Source: Pristionchus mayeri
Taxonomy: Eukaryota; Nematoda; Chromadorea; Rhabditida; Neodiplogasteridae
DNA length: 64,000 bases
Direction: 5' to 3'
NCBI GenBank assembly: GCA_036245805.1
Contig: BTRK01000005.1
Location: forward strand, 37,925,469 to 37,989,468
The notes under the pieces were generated by a model. The model was not told the DNA's origin. It saw only the letters and a program-made list of their open reading frames with translations, and ran no database searches. Shown here piece after piece: positions 1 to 10,087 of this stretch. Every line of letters starts with the position of its first letter. Positions within the stretch are counted from its first letter, which is position 1. Made by a program: the position numbers and the translations under genes.

Positions 1-916
1 AGTTAGAGTACCAGAGAGAGTTTCGAGAGTGCGAGAGAAAGACAACCGCTGCAAGAGAGGGTGCGAGACGCAAAAGCTTGCACAACACGATAAATATTTT
101 GGTCGAGCCAGTGAAGAAAATGCAATTTCGTTGTCTTTTAGCAGTTTCTGCTTTGGCTGGCAAACGATTCGATATCATAAATAAGAAAAGATTCAGCTGG
201 GAGTTTCGAGTGCAAAATTGAAGACGAGTTGGACCGTTCAGTGAGAGGGGGTTCTAGAAATGATCCATCGAGCGTCTGCCATCTCTCTCGACTACTTCCT
301 TCCCTCTCCCCTCTCGCTCTCCTCTCACTCCAATGCAAGAGTTGGCAACAAGCAGAGAGGGAGCGAAGGTAGGTTGGCATAAACAACTGGACACTACTTC
401 CTTATCCCTTTGCAGAGGCACACACAACTCTAGTCGGGGGCCGAGAGACGAGAGATAAACGGGAATGAGAGAGTTCTTGTCCTATTTCCCTTACTTCCTT
501 CACGTGGAGCTACTTCGAGAACATACTAGGAGGAAGAATGCATGGCCAAATTGCAAAAATGGGCAAACTGAAGGCACAACTGGACAGAATCTAGAAATTT
601 CTAGATTATGGCCAGTACATAATAGAGTTTGTTGTCCGGGCCTTCGTCTCTTCATTTCACACACTCTCTAGGCCGGTCGAGCGGGAGAGAGAGTGTGTGT
701 AAAATGGAGAGATAGTGGTATCGTTTCTCGAACTCTAGTGCATACTGAAATAACAGGGCGTTTCAGTGGCTCAAGAATAGGTGAAAGAACCATCTTCACT
801 GGATGTGAAAGCAGAATAATTGAGTGCAGGAAATGATTCATCATATTATATGAACAACCAGTTTGGTCGTGATAGTAACTGGCGTTGCATTAGCACGGGA
901 CTCCTGTAAAAGTGTA
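1..916. other. GA/CT-rich intergenic sequence, no gene seen
   Basis: The first part is dominated by short GAGA/CTCT runs (for example 1-60 and 280-360). Short open frames exist but have no convincing start context, splice partners or conserved motifs. I see nothing else in it. Confidence 0.5.
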
Positions 917-1440
917 CAGGGTGCGGAGAAAGTATGGCAATATGTATTTAACCATGTATTTTCTTTCAAATCTATCGCACACTTTTGAAACGGTACACAG
1001 TATTTATCAGAGATAGTAGGAACATAACAACAAGATGTTACTCGATTTGACCTCCTTTGGCCTTGATGACAGCCTTGAGACGAGAAGGAACTGACTCGAC
1101 GACGGCCCGAAGATACTTCTTGTCGATCTTGTTACATACCGTTTGAAGGGAGTTCTTGAGACTCTCCAGATTCGGGTGGCGGGTAGAGGAAGCTTCCTTC
1201 TCCAGTATCGACCACACGCTAAAGTCGAGGGGGTTGAGATCGGGGCTGTTGGAGGGCCATTCATTCCATGGAATGAAGTCGGGAAGATGCCTTGTGCACC
1301 AGTTCTGGGTGAGTTTTGCGGAATGACCAGGGGCAGAACCTTGCTGGAAGGTCCAATGTCGCCCTTTGAAGTGGGAACGTGACCAGGGAAGAAGGGTCTT
1401 CTCCAGGATCTCCTTGATCAAAGAGAGCTTTCGATTTCAT
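917..1440 (-). mobile_element. Tc1/mariner-type transposase, 3' fragment (decayed)
   Basis: The minus-strand frame (about 1421 down to 1038) encodes the C-terminal half of a Tc1/mariner DDE transposase. It has the run HWTFQQGSAPGHSAK, then WPSNSPDLNPLDFSVW, then the usual helical tail. The family normally has QQDxAPxH at the first block; here the catalytic Asp is Gly, so the product would be inactive. A stop lies just upstream (near 1434) and no N-terminal DNA-binding part is found. Beyond the stop codon, TA at 915-916 followed by CAGGGTGCGGAGAAAG looks like the terminal inverted repeat; the partner end is not visible. This is a dead fragment, not a gene. Confidence 0.85.
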
Positions 1441-1944
1441 TTTTTTAAAAATTGGGGCACGTTGAAGTAAATACAGTCAAAAGTCTGTTTTGAGCAAAAA
1501 TAAGGCTGTCCGAGAACTTACGTAGTAAATCAATATCGGGAAGCCAGTTATATGAAATATGTTCAACGTATACCCCGACTAATTTTGTTTGTAGAATCCA
1601 TAGGAGCAATAAAACGCATTGGGTTTTAGGGTACCGTTCGAAATACGACCGATTTCTCGACATGAAAATCGTTTTTTCGAGAAAATAACTATGAAAACAG
1701 CTTCGTTTGTTTTGGACGTTGCTGTTTTGGACACTTTGGTATAGCTCGTCATCACGAGCAACATGAGCACGAAAATTGCCCTTTACGATGAAAATTGACT
1801 AAAATATGTCAATTGAAAGAGGTAGATCATAAAAATCGATAATTTGCAGATTTCACCGAACCGAGTGGATTGATTCTTCTGACCCCCAATAGTTCTTATC
1901 AAAAAAGTTTAATCGAAATCTGTGACCTAAAATATTTCTAGTAG

Positions 1945-1978
1945 CATGCGTTCCTGCATTCTTACAGGAGACCCGTGT
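1945..1978. repeat. Solo terminal repeat of the TCACG foldback family
   Basis: The stretch ending ...GAGACCCGTGT|TA at 1978-1980 matches the termini of the long foldback elements at 13.5, 19.1, 22.3 and 35.5 kb (TA followed by TCACG or ACACG). The other end is not seen, so this is probably a remnant. Confidence 0.4.
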
Positions 1979-1979
1979 T

Positions 1980-2559
1980 ATATCTTATTATATATTCAAA
2001 GACACGACTTAATAGTTTTGCATTTGCCAAAATGTCAACGATCACATTAGTTCAACGCGAGTTATGCATTTCATTCTATCCCACACCGCTATTATCAACG
2101 CGGTCGAGAATGATTGCCCTAACTATTCCCGTATAACTTCAAACGCTCCTTGAAAAATGTTTCTGAAATGTTCTATTCAGCTACCAGATGACGATACTAT
2201 TTCACTTTTTTATGGTTTATGTGTCTACTTTTCTTTGTAGGAAACGATCTGCACACATCTACCGACCCGTAATCGTCAACCTCAGAAATGAATTCACAAT
2301 TTCGTGTTCAATGATCAATTTTGTGTGCCTTTTCTTGTTTGCAATGATGTGCGTGCAAAATCTGCTAAAATGCGCTGCACGCTAAAGATATTCGAGGGAG
2401 GAAAGAGAATGCGCCCTCTACGAGCACCAACTAGCCGTGGTAGAGCAGAGAACGTGTGGGAGTTAGAGACAGAGACTAGAAACAACACTTGAGGGGTGGA
2501 GTACATAAGCAGCAAGACAACATCGAACATGAACTCGCTTTCGTTAATTCTCCAGAAGA
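1980..2559. other. Intergenic, upstream of the dehydrogenase
   Basis: There is no supported gene. Several short open frames overlap here but none splice to anything. The last ~150 bases presumably hold the promoter and 5' leader of the dehydrogenase that starts at 2560; I cannot point to a defined element. Confidence 0.4.
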
Positions 2560-4813
2560 ATGAGCTTCTTCTCGGGCAAAGTCGTCATTATTACAGGTCC
2601 GCCGTCTTTTTCAATCACATGATCGTTTATGTTTTTTTTCTCACAAATTCTCATATTCATACTATTTTTTCTTCATCTCGTACTTAACTAAAAAGATAAA
2701 TGAAAAATTTCATGCTCACATGGAACGGTCGCGAGGGTAGGTTGGTGCTCTTGTTCGAGGCATAGCGGGATCGAAAGAGGATCAAATTCTTAGAACTTCT
2801 ACGTTTTCATATCTATGGATGTCTGAGCTCATAGTGTAGAGAGGTGTAACACCGTCAACGCTTCAAGCCGAAATTCCACTACCGCCCAACCGTCAACTGC
2901 GGCTAAACGTAGATGTTCTTAGAATTTGATTATCTTTCGATCCTGCTAGGTCTCGTTCTAAAACTCCAACGTACCCTCGCGGCCTTTCATGGTCAGTATG
3001 AGTCAATAAAATCTATACGCAACCTTTGAAATCACAGAACCAAAGATCGTTTGAAAAAGTTCTCCAATACAAACTCAAATTTTCATCACTGGAATCGCTT
3101 AATATTTTCTAGGATCCTCTAACGGAATCGGTCGCGGAACTGCCGTTCTCTTCGTGAAAGCGGGAGCGAAAGTCACCATCACTGGCAGGAAGAAGGAGGC
3201 ACTCGAGGTTAGTCAACACTCAATCATTGTGCATCTTTGGACACAATTGTAGTATATCCAATCCTGCATTTCGAGTGTTGCGCTCTCTCTCTAGGCGCTG
3301 AAAGAGCATGTGTAAGAGACTGAATTTATTGCTAAATGTGTTTTCGATGCGAAAGTGTCTTACTTGTGTTGCTCACTTCTAGGTCAGAGAGAGCGTTGGA
3401 TTAATATTTGATCAATCTACCAGTTAAAAACACATCCGGGACGTTGTTATCGAGTGAACGCCTGCAAATAATTGTAATTCCAGGAAACACAACAACTTTG
3501 CTTGCAAGCTGGGGCGAAAGCGGACGATATTTTGGACGTAAACATACACGCATTTTGAGTTTGCACAATCACTATGTTCAGCTCATTGGTGACATTATCA
3601 GCGAAACCTTCAATGAGCGGCTGATATCCGCAACTGTTGAGAAATTCGGCAAACTGGATGTCCTGGTGAGCCTACATTTTTTCGCCATTTGTTTAGCAGG
3701 TTTCAGATTTATCTCTATTTAAACCAGGTTAACAACGCCGGTGGCTCTACCTTTGATGTAATGGGCAAACACATCCTGGACATGCACGTGGGCGAATTTG
3801 ACAAAATGCTAGACCTTAATGTGAAACCGTGAGTTACGCTTAAATTTTGATCTCAAACTAGAGAACACATATTTTTGACGTTGTCATAAAGTCAGTCAAA
3901 CATAACATTTGCGTTCAGTGTACTTCGTCTCTCACAACTCGCCGTTCCCCATCTCGAGAAGACCAAGGGCGCGATTGTCAATGTATCCTCAATTGCCGCG
4001 TTCCACCAACTAGCCCCAGTAAGTCAAATGAAAGAGGTGCCTACATAGCCTCGAAAGCTTTATTTTGGCGTCTCGCAAAGAGAAGGAATGGATACATGAA
4101 ATATAGCCACTTACCCAGTACAGAGGCATGAAGTTATCTATATTCTCAGATCTTTTATCTATACAGATGCCGTACTACAGTGCCGCCAAGTCGGCACTCG
4201 ATCAAATCACTGTGCAGATGGCGGGCAGTTTGATCAAGAAGGGAATCAGAGTGAACTCTGTCAAGTGGGCTCCTCTGGGATATTGTTAGCAGCCCGCTGA
4301 TAAAATATATTAGACATCATCTCCTGACAATAGAAATTATACTGCTTTTCTATGTACAATTTGCAGTCCCGGACCGGTGCTGACCAACATCATTGCCAAT
4401 TCGGGCGCCACTAAGGAAGCTCAGGAGAAGGTTTTTGAGTGTAGTTTAAAAAAAAATATGTCTGCAAACTCTGAGTGTTACTTCAAATTGCGAGTTCCCG
4501 TTTCCGTCAATATATTGCTTCTACTATTTTAGATGTGGGAGAGCTGGGCATCGAACCCTGCTATTCCTCTGGGAAGAATTGGGCTTCCGGAAGACATTGG
4601 AAAGGTATTTTTCCATTTTTAAATATTAAAACTGTTTATGGAATTTAGAAATGGATATCCAATATGAAATGATAAATGTAAAAATCATGAGAAAAAATCA
4701 TTCAGCTGATCGTCTTCCTGGCTGACCGCTCACAGTCCGAAATTCTCATCGGAAACATCATGGTGGCAGATTGTGGAGTGATGCTCAAGAGCGCAATCTT
4801 CCCGGACAATTGA
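2560..4813 (+). CDS. Short-chain dehydrogenase/reductase (SDR), 10 exons
   Basis: Exons: 2560-2596, 3113-3207, 3484-3537, 3582-3665, 3728-3828, 3919-4018, 4167-4264, 4367-4430, 4533-4604, 4706-4813. All GT-AG junctions keep frame and give 270 aa, normal for classical SDRs. The protein starts MSFFSGKVVIITG. It has the nucleotide-binding glycine motif TGSSNGIG (residues ~12-19), then NNAGG, the catalytic Ser in NVSS, the YSAAK active-site Tyr/Lys, and PGPV after it. Every catalytic residue is present. It should be a cytosolic NAD(P)H-dependent oxidoreductase of the kind expanded in nematodes; the substrate cannot be read from sequence. There is no signal peptide. The ATG is chosen because it sits directly before the Rossmann strand. 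Intron 1 holds a 274-bp inverted-repeat element. AATAAA follows at 4904. Confidence 0.93.
2719..2992. repeat. MITE-like inverted repeat in intron 1 of the dehydrogenase
   Basis: The left arm (2719-~2812) and the reverse complement of the right arm (~2903-2992) match closely (GGTCGCGAGGGTA versus GGCCGCGAGGGTA, then GGATCGAAAGA blocks). It has ~90-bp arms, a ~90-bp centre and no coding capacity: a small non-autonomous element. Confidence 0.8.
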
Positions 4814-4903
4814 TCTTTGGTCTTCGCAATTCTGTTTCTACTCGAGTTGTTCAAAAGATTTTATCAGTTATATTACGTGTTGATAAATGCCTCTTATTCG
4901 TGC

Positions 4904-4909
4904 AATAAA
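4904..4909 (+). terminator. Polyadenylation signal AATAAA of the dehydrogenase
   Basis: AATAAA lies 91 bases after the stop codon in an AT-rich 3' region. Confidence 0.6.
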
Positions 4910-4961
4910 TAATTGATTCTCCGTCAAGTTCAAATGCAAATCAATATTTCCTTTGTCCGTC

Positions 4962-5040
4962 CTCCTCTCTCCTCCATTCCTCCATCCATTCTCGCCTCTT
5001 CTCCCGCTCGCGAACGGTCGGGGTTTTTTTTAGCTCAGGT
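4962..5040 (+). promoter_or_regulatory. Conserved promoter block of the G family (G1 copy)
   Basis: A ~75-bp block (CTCCTCCATTCCTCC, then CATTCTCGCCTCTTCTCCC, then GCTCGCGAACGGTCG) precedes G1 by ~180 bases. The same block stands upstream of G2, G3, G4 and G6, and once without a gene. It is followed by T-rich sequence and by CTCTCAG just before the ATG, which looks like a spliced-leader acceptor. Confidence 0.65.
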
Positions 5041-6954
5041 TCGACCCTCTCTTTCCTTCCCTTTTCTTACCTTCTTTTCCATTAAATAATCATTTACTTA
5101 CCGTATTCCCTCAGTGTTTTCTTCGCCATTTTTGATCTCTGCATTGTTACAAAATCAAAAGTTTAACAGTGATCTACCTTACCGTAATCATTCATCTACC
5201 CTACCCTCTCAGTGTCTCATGGCGTCTCTCCGTCTGCTGATCGTCCTCTCGCTCGCTTTCCTCCACTGCGCACCAAGCGAACCTCTGAAGTGTAAGGCTA
5301 TGCACACCAAATACCTGTCGTCTGGCGAGATCGACCTTGGTAGCAAAGCAGTAGGTAAGGAAACAATCAATAATTTGGTTTTTTCTTCCAAATCATCCCA
5401 TTAACAAGTGGAAATGCGTTATTCTTTACAATACTTATTTTACACAAAATTATTTCAGAGGAGGACTGTAACAATAATGAGCATTGCATCATCGAATTTT
5501 CGCGGCACGAAACTCATGAAAGGATTGAAATAGAGTCGAAATGCGAGAAAAGTTTTTTTTTTTTCAATATTTTTTGAAATTCTTTTTTTCTAACTCTTGT
5601 GCGTAAGAAGAATAACGCGTCCAATTTGAATTATCCGCTCACTCTATAGTCCTTGAGTGGGAGAGATCCAGCGCATGTTGGTAATTATGTCACGGCTCTC
5701 TAACATTCGTAGAGATCCGGGCTTTAGCACAAATTATGAAATATTTCAAAATCAGAAGCAGCACAATGAAACGCAGCCCAAATGTGAAGAGGGACCGTAT
5801 AGCATAGCGCGCAGAATTCGGTCACTGAAGTGTTTATGCAAGCCAGAGAAAGAGTAAGTGATTTAAAAAATAATGATATCAATTATTAATAATAATTATT
5901 TGCGCATTTCTTTGCCTTTCGCGCTTCCAAAGTCTCACTCTAGCTTCGTGACTGGGACTGTCGATAGATGGAACGGGCTATCCTCTGAAATCGCTACAAG
6001 CTCGCCTAAACGTTTTCGTTCCCACCTTCTCTCTCTACCATCTATATCATTCTCTTACGAGTCGCTGTTGCGACTTTAACCCTACCTGCTGCCCCGCCAA
6101 ATCCCCAATCCCCCAATTTCAAAGTCTACTCCCCGTTGCCTTCAAGTCCATTTCTCCTTACCTACCGTCGAGTCGGCGTCGCTAGCGACCCTGGGGACGT
6201 TCGACTCGAGGTAACCCAGTCTACAAACTACATCCATCGCAATCTACCGAAGACTGTCCGAAATTTCCCCTCATTAATACACCTGGTGGATAAATAATTG
6301 AATTGAATTGAATAAACGAAAATAACTTTATTTGCCAGACCCTGCAACACTCCCGAGCTACTCTTTCCTGCTACCTCTAATGAAGTATCTGAGCTGGTTA
6401 ATTTTATTTTTTTGAAATTTATTTTCGTAATAATTTAGGCGCGAAGGGCTCATCTGTTCACGACCGGAATCCTACTGGAGCATGATGGGAATGGAAACGT
6501 CACCTTCAAGTTCGACAAGTCGACGTGCAGGCAAACGAAACCGACGATAGAAGGTGACCTTATCTGTTGAATTTCAAGAAACGATAAAACAATCTCTATA
6601 TATAGAGATTATAACCGCCCATATAATTCGTTGTGTTAGCTTTGGCCTTATATTCGAGAACCTAAATTGCATGCACTTATTGTATATGTATATATGCTAA
6701 TTATATAGAATTGGATTCATGGCCGACAAATACATCATCTGCGCAACTTGAAGAAGATTCATAAATTGGTTCCTGAGATATTTCCAATAAAGGAGATGGT
6801 GCCTACATGCAGCCTGGCTCTACCGGTCGAGATCATGCAAAATGAAGTTGACAATCGTGATCAGCACCATCGAGAACCCCTTTTTAAACATTTTCGTAAA
6901 AATGCTGTGCCAGGCTCTGTGGGAGATTGTTCGACTCTTACAGAATCGGGCTTA

Positions 6955-8471
6955 TATGAGGCCGTTTGCCTAAGAATCGAGCAGATCAGGACAGATCCGG
7001 GACAGCAAAAAAAAACTCATTTTCACGAAACAATGCGTTTTGGGGTAAGTGATGGTGCTGAAAACAGTGGTCACATTCATTTTGCACCCAGAGCCTCCGT
7101 TGACTCCAGACGACGTCGCTTCGAAAACAGTTTTTCGCGTATTTCGCGCCTCCGAAAAGTTTTAAAATTACGCGGATTTTAGGTTTCCGGGGTAGAATTT
7201 GATGCTGATGACGCCTATCCACTTCATTTTTCACGAATTTTTAAAATAATTTTTAAAAATTCAACTTTTCGGAAACTCAATATCGGGACGAATGAGTTAC
7301 ATGGCTGGAACCGCAGTGACGTGCGGATTCAGAATTCCAAATTTCATCAATTTTGTCCATAGGACTTTCGAGATTGGAGTGAAAATGTGAGTAAAGAAAA
7401 GGGGTAAACGATAAACTCCCTCCCCTCTCCCTCCCCTATCTGTTTGCCCCCTGGCTGTTCCCTCGCACTCCCACACTCTCTCCGCTCTTGCTCGCCCTAA
7501 CCGTGGAGAAAGGCAGTAAATGAATACAAAATCGTGCAATTTGAAGTAATCTCGTTCATTGTCGGAACAAATACACCATTTGAATGAGGAAAGCGATAAT
7601 TGAAAGGAGCAAAAATACGTCCGTTGAATTCTCTATTCTTCTTCACTGTAAATCTCATCGAAATGTGCGTGTGCTGTATTCATAATTAGAGTATAATCGT
7701 CCACGTCTTCCAGATCTTCGACCTCAGATTCTTCTGTTTCATAGTATTTGATCTCCTCGTTTCCTCTCTTCCGCTCTCGAAGAACTCTTGCAGAGGGAGG
7801 GGAATTCGGAGGGGGAAGTATTTTTGCTCCTTTCAATTATCGCTTTCCTCATTCAAATGGTGTATTTGTTCCGACAATGAACGAGATTACTTCAAATTGC
7901 ACGATTTTGTATGCATTTACTGCCTTTCTCCACGGTTAGGGCGAGCAAGAGCGGAGAGAGAGTGGGAGTGCGAGGGAACAGCCAGGGGGCAAACAGATAG
8001 GGGAGGGAGAGGGGAGGGAGTTCATCGTTTACCCCTTTTCTTTACTCACATTTTCTCTCCAATCTCGAAAGTCCTATGGACAAAATTGATGAAATTTGGA
8101 ATTCTGAATCCACACGTCACTGCGGTTCCAACCATGTAACTCATTCGTCCCGATATTGAGTTTCCGAAAAGTTGAATTTTTAAAAATTATTTTAAACATT
8201 CGTGAAAAAATGAAGTGGATAGGCGTGATCAGCATCAAATTCTACCCCGGAAACCTAATACACGTAATTTTAGCACTTTTCGGAGGCGCGAAATACACGA
8301 AAAACTGTTTTCGACGCGACGCCGTCTGGAGTCAACGGAGGCTCTGGGTGCAAAATGAATGTGGCCACCGTTTTCAGCACCATCAATTACCCCAAAACGC
8401 ATCGTTTCGTGAAAATGAGTTTTTTTTTGCTGTCCCGAACCTTGCTCGAACCTTAGGCGAACGGCCTCATA
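6955..8471. repeat. 1.5-kb foldback element in a G1 intron
   Basis: The ends TATGAGGCCGTTTGCC and its inverted partner are flanked by TA (6953-6954 and 8472-8473). Arms of ~650 bp match from 6955 to ~7618 and ~7819 to 8471, including a shared block around CGGAAACTCAATATCGGGAC. The unique ~200-bp loop is described separately. It looks like a non-autonomous Tc1/mariner-type foldback inserted at TA. Confidence 0.9.
7633..7818 (-). other. Acidic ORF fragment in the loop of the foldback
   Basis: The minus strand of the non-palindromic loop reads RKRGNEEIKYYETEESEVED, then LEDVDDYTLIM, and ends EEIYSEEE-like acidic residues at a stop. It is about 60 codons, strongly acidic, and looks like the C-terminus of a host protein captured between the arms. 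Its source is unknown and chance is possible. Confidence 0.35.
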
Positions 8472-9432
8472 TAAAAGACGCTCGCTCATTACTAGACCAT
8501 TCGAGATATCAGCACCGATTTCTATTTTTTTTTTGCTTTCAAATTTCTAAAAATACAATCTCAATGATTCAGAGGTTTTCTGCCCGTCGCACGTGTGCTC
8601 GCTGAAGTTGGAGAGAGACGCGGGCAATAAACAAACAGCCGAAGATGCGCAATGTTTTCCCAAACCGGTAAGCGTATCGACACTAAAAGTTGTGCAAAAA
8701 AAATTATTATGATAATCATGCTTTTCAGTTTCCGATCGTCTTCCGACCCTTCTGTGAGCCAAGCAGGGATAAGCGCACGATGAACTGCTACTGTACTGCC
8801 GACTCCGAGGGGTAAAGTTCATAAACTATTCACATTATCAATGATGAACACGTAAAGTAAGGGTAATGTGCACATTCAGATATTCGGTTTCAATACATCT
8901 AAGATCGTGGGGAATATGTGATAAGATAAATAAAAAAAACGAAAAGTTCAGGTCATGCAACTCCAACTTGCGGCTGTTCAATCCAGAAGGATACGACGAA
9001 CAGAAGGTTACTTTAAAAAAATATAAAAAATTTAAGTTTTAAAATTTAAATTTTTATTTTAAAAAATCAAAATATTGAAATATAATCGAAAATTTGCAGG
9101 AGCGATGGCAGAAAATGCGCAAGATCGGCCTTCTGATGAGGAAAGGGAACGGAGTAATGAAGTTCTTCTCCGACCCGGTTTTCGAGGCGACCACCGTCGC
9201 GACTAGCCCCACCACTCCGGGACCACCCATCGTCAATCCCGCCTACCACGCACTGGCAAACGCTGAGAGCGGGTAAGCAAGTGTCCCTAATATTCAACAA
9301 GGTTTTCTCACATTTTGGATCGTAAAACAACTTATTAGCAATTCGTTTCTTGTTGTAACGAAAAGCGTAGACAATATAATACATGCATATTACAATGTGT
9401 TTTTTTTCAATCTGTATTCCAGATTGTCGTAG

Positions 9433-10087
9433 CCTTTCGTGGTGGTGCTCACGATTCTCCGTCTCAACTGAAGAACAGTAACTGAACATTTGAGAATACA
9501 CATACATACCAGAGATGTTTTATGCCTGTTCCGTTGCCGTGATATTATCAGCACAACTACATAATTTATGAATTTATCGGGCATCTTTGCACTGTAAACA
9601 TGAAAACAAATGTGACGAAGCTCTATCTGGTTAGGTTAGAAGAGCACATAGTTGCATTTCCTTAGTTATCGTACTCACGATGATTTCGACAAAAATAACA
9701 TGAAAATAGAAGACAATGATCGAAATTTAGATGAAATGGTTTAAACAATACAATATAACATTCAAAGCCTAATTTTATGTTCTATTTTCATGAATTGATA
9801 TCTTCAAAAAAATGTTACTTTTTTTTATATTTATGTCCGATTCAGTTAAGTTTCACCTGAGTTCAAGAGATCAAATTCAAATCGCCTAATCCTATTTTGC
9901 ACGTGTCCCTCTCCTCTCTCTCCTCCATTCCTCCATCCATTCTCATCTCTTCTCCCGCCCACGAACGGTCGACAGTTCAGGTCTTCCCTATTTTTCGTAT
10001 ATTTTCGCTTCATTTTTTTTCCTATTTTTGCAAACATCGATAATCTAACGCTGTTCCCCGTACTCTACCGTATCCTCTCAGTGTTTC
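9433..10087. promoter_or_regulatory. G1-G2 intergenic region with the conserved promoter block (9908-9982)
   Basis: After G1 comes AT-rich sequence without a gene. The family promoter block is at 9908-9982 (CTCCTCCATTCCTCC through ACGAACGGTCGACAG), followed by T-rich sequence and CCTCTCAG just before the G2 ATG. Confidence 0.65.

Larger units (their letters stand above)
5219..9432 (+). pseudogene. G1: secreted two-module cysteine-rich protein, damaged
   Basis: Exons: 5219-5354 (signal peptide MASLRLLIVLSLAFLHCA), 5459-5551, ~5756-5833, 6339-6384, 6439-6553, 8573-8667, 8729-8811, 8952-9006, 9100-9272, 9423-9432. Layout follows the intact paralog G2: secretion signal, two 8-Cys modules (each with CLC or CYC, then CN), Pro/Thr stalk, tail. 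Two defects. Exon 2 ends in phase 1 at its only usable GT, while exon 3 (PKCEEG...LKCLC) needs phase 0 or 2, so the frame does not join. In the tail exon a TAG at 9430 replaces a Leu codon and removes the hydrophobic C-terminus that G2 keeps. The 2-kb intron after 6553 carries a 1.5-kb foldback element. Either a recent pseudogene, or a secreted unanchored form if an unseen exon repairs the frame. Confidence 0.7.

Noticed and set aside
138..671. Open frames in the GA/CT-rich start of the window
   Set aside because: Low-complexity composition keeps frames open by chance; no splice partners or motifs.
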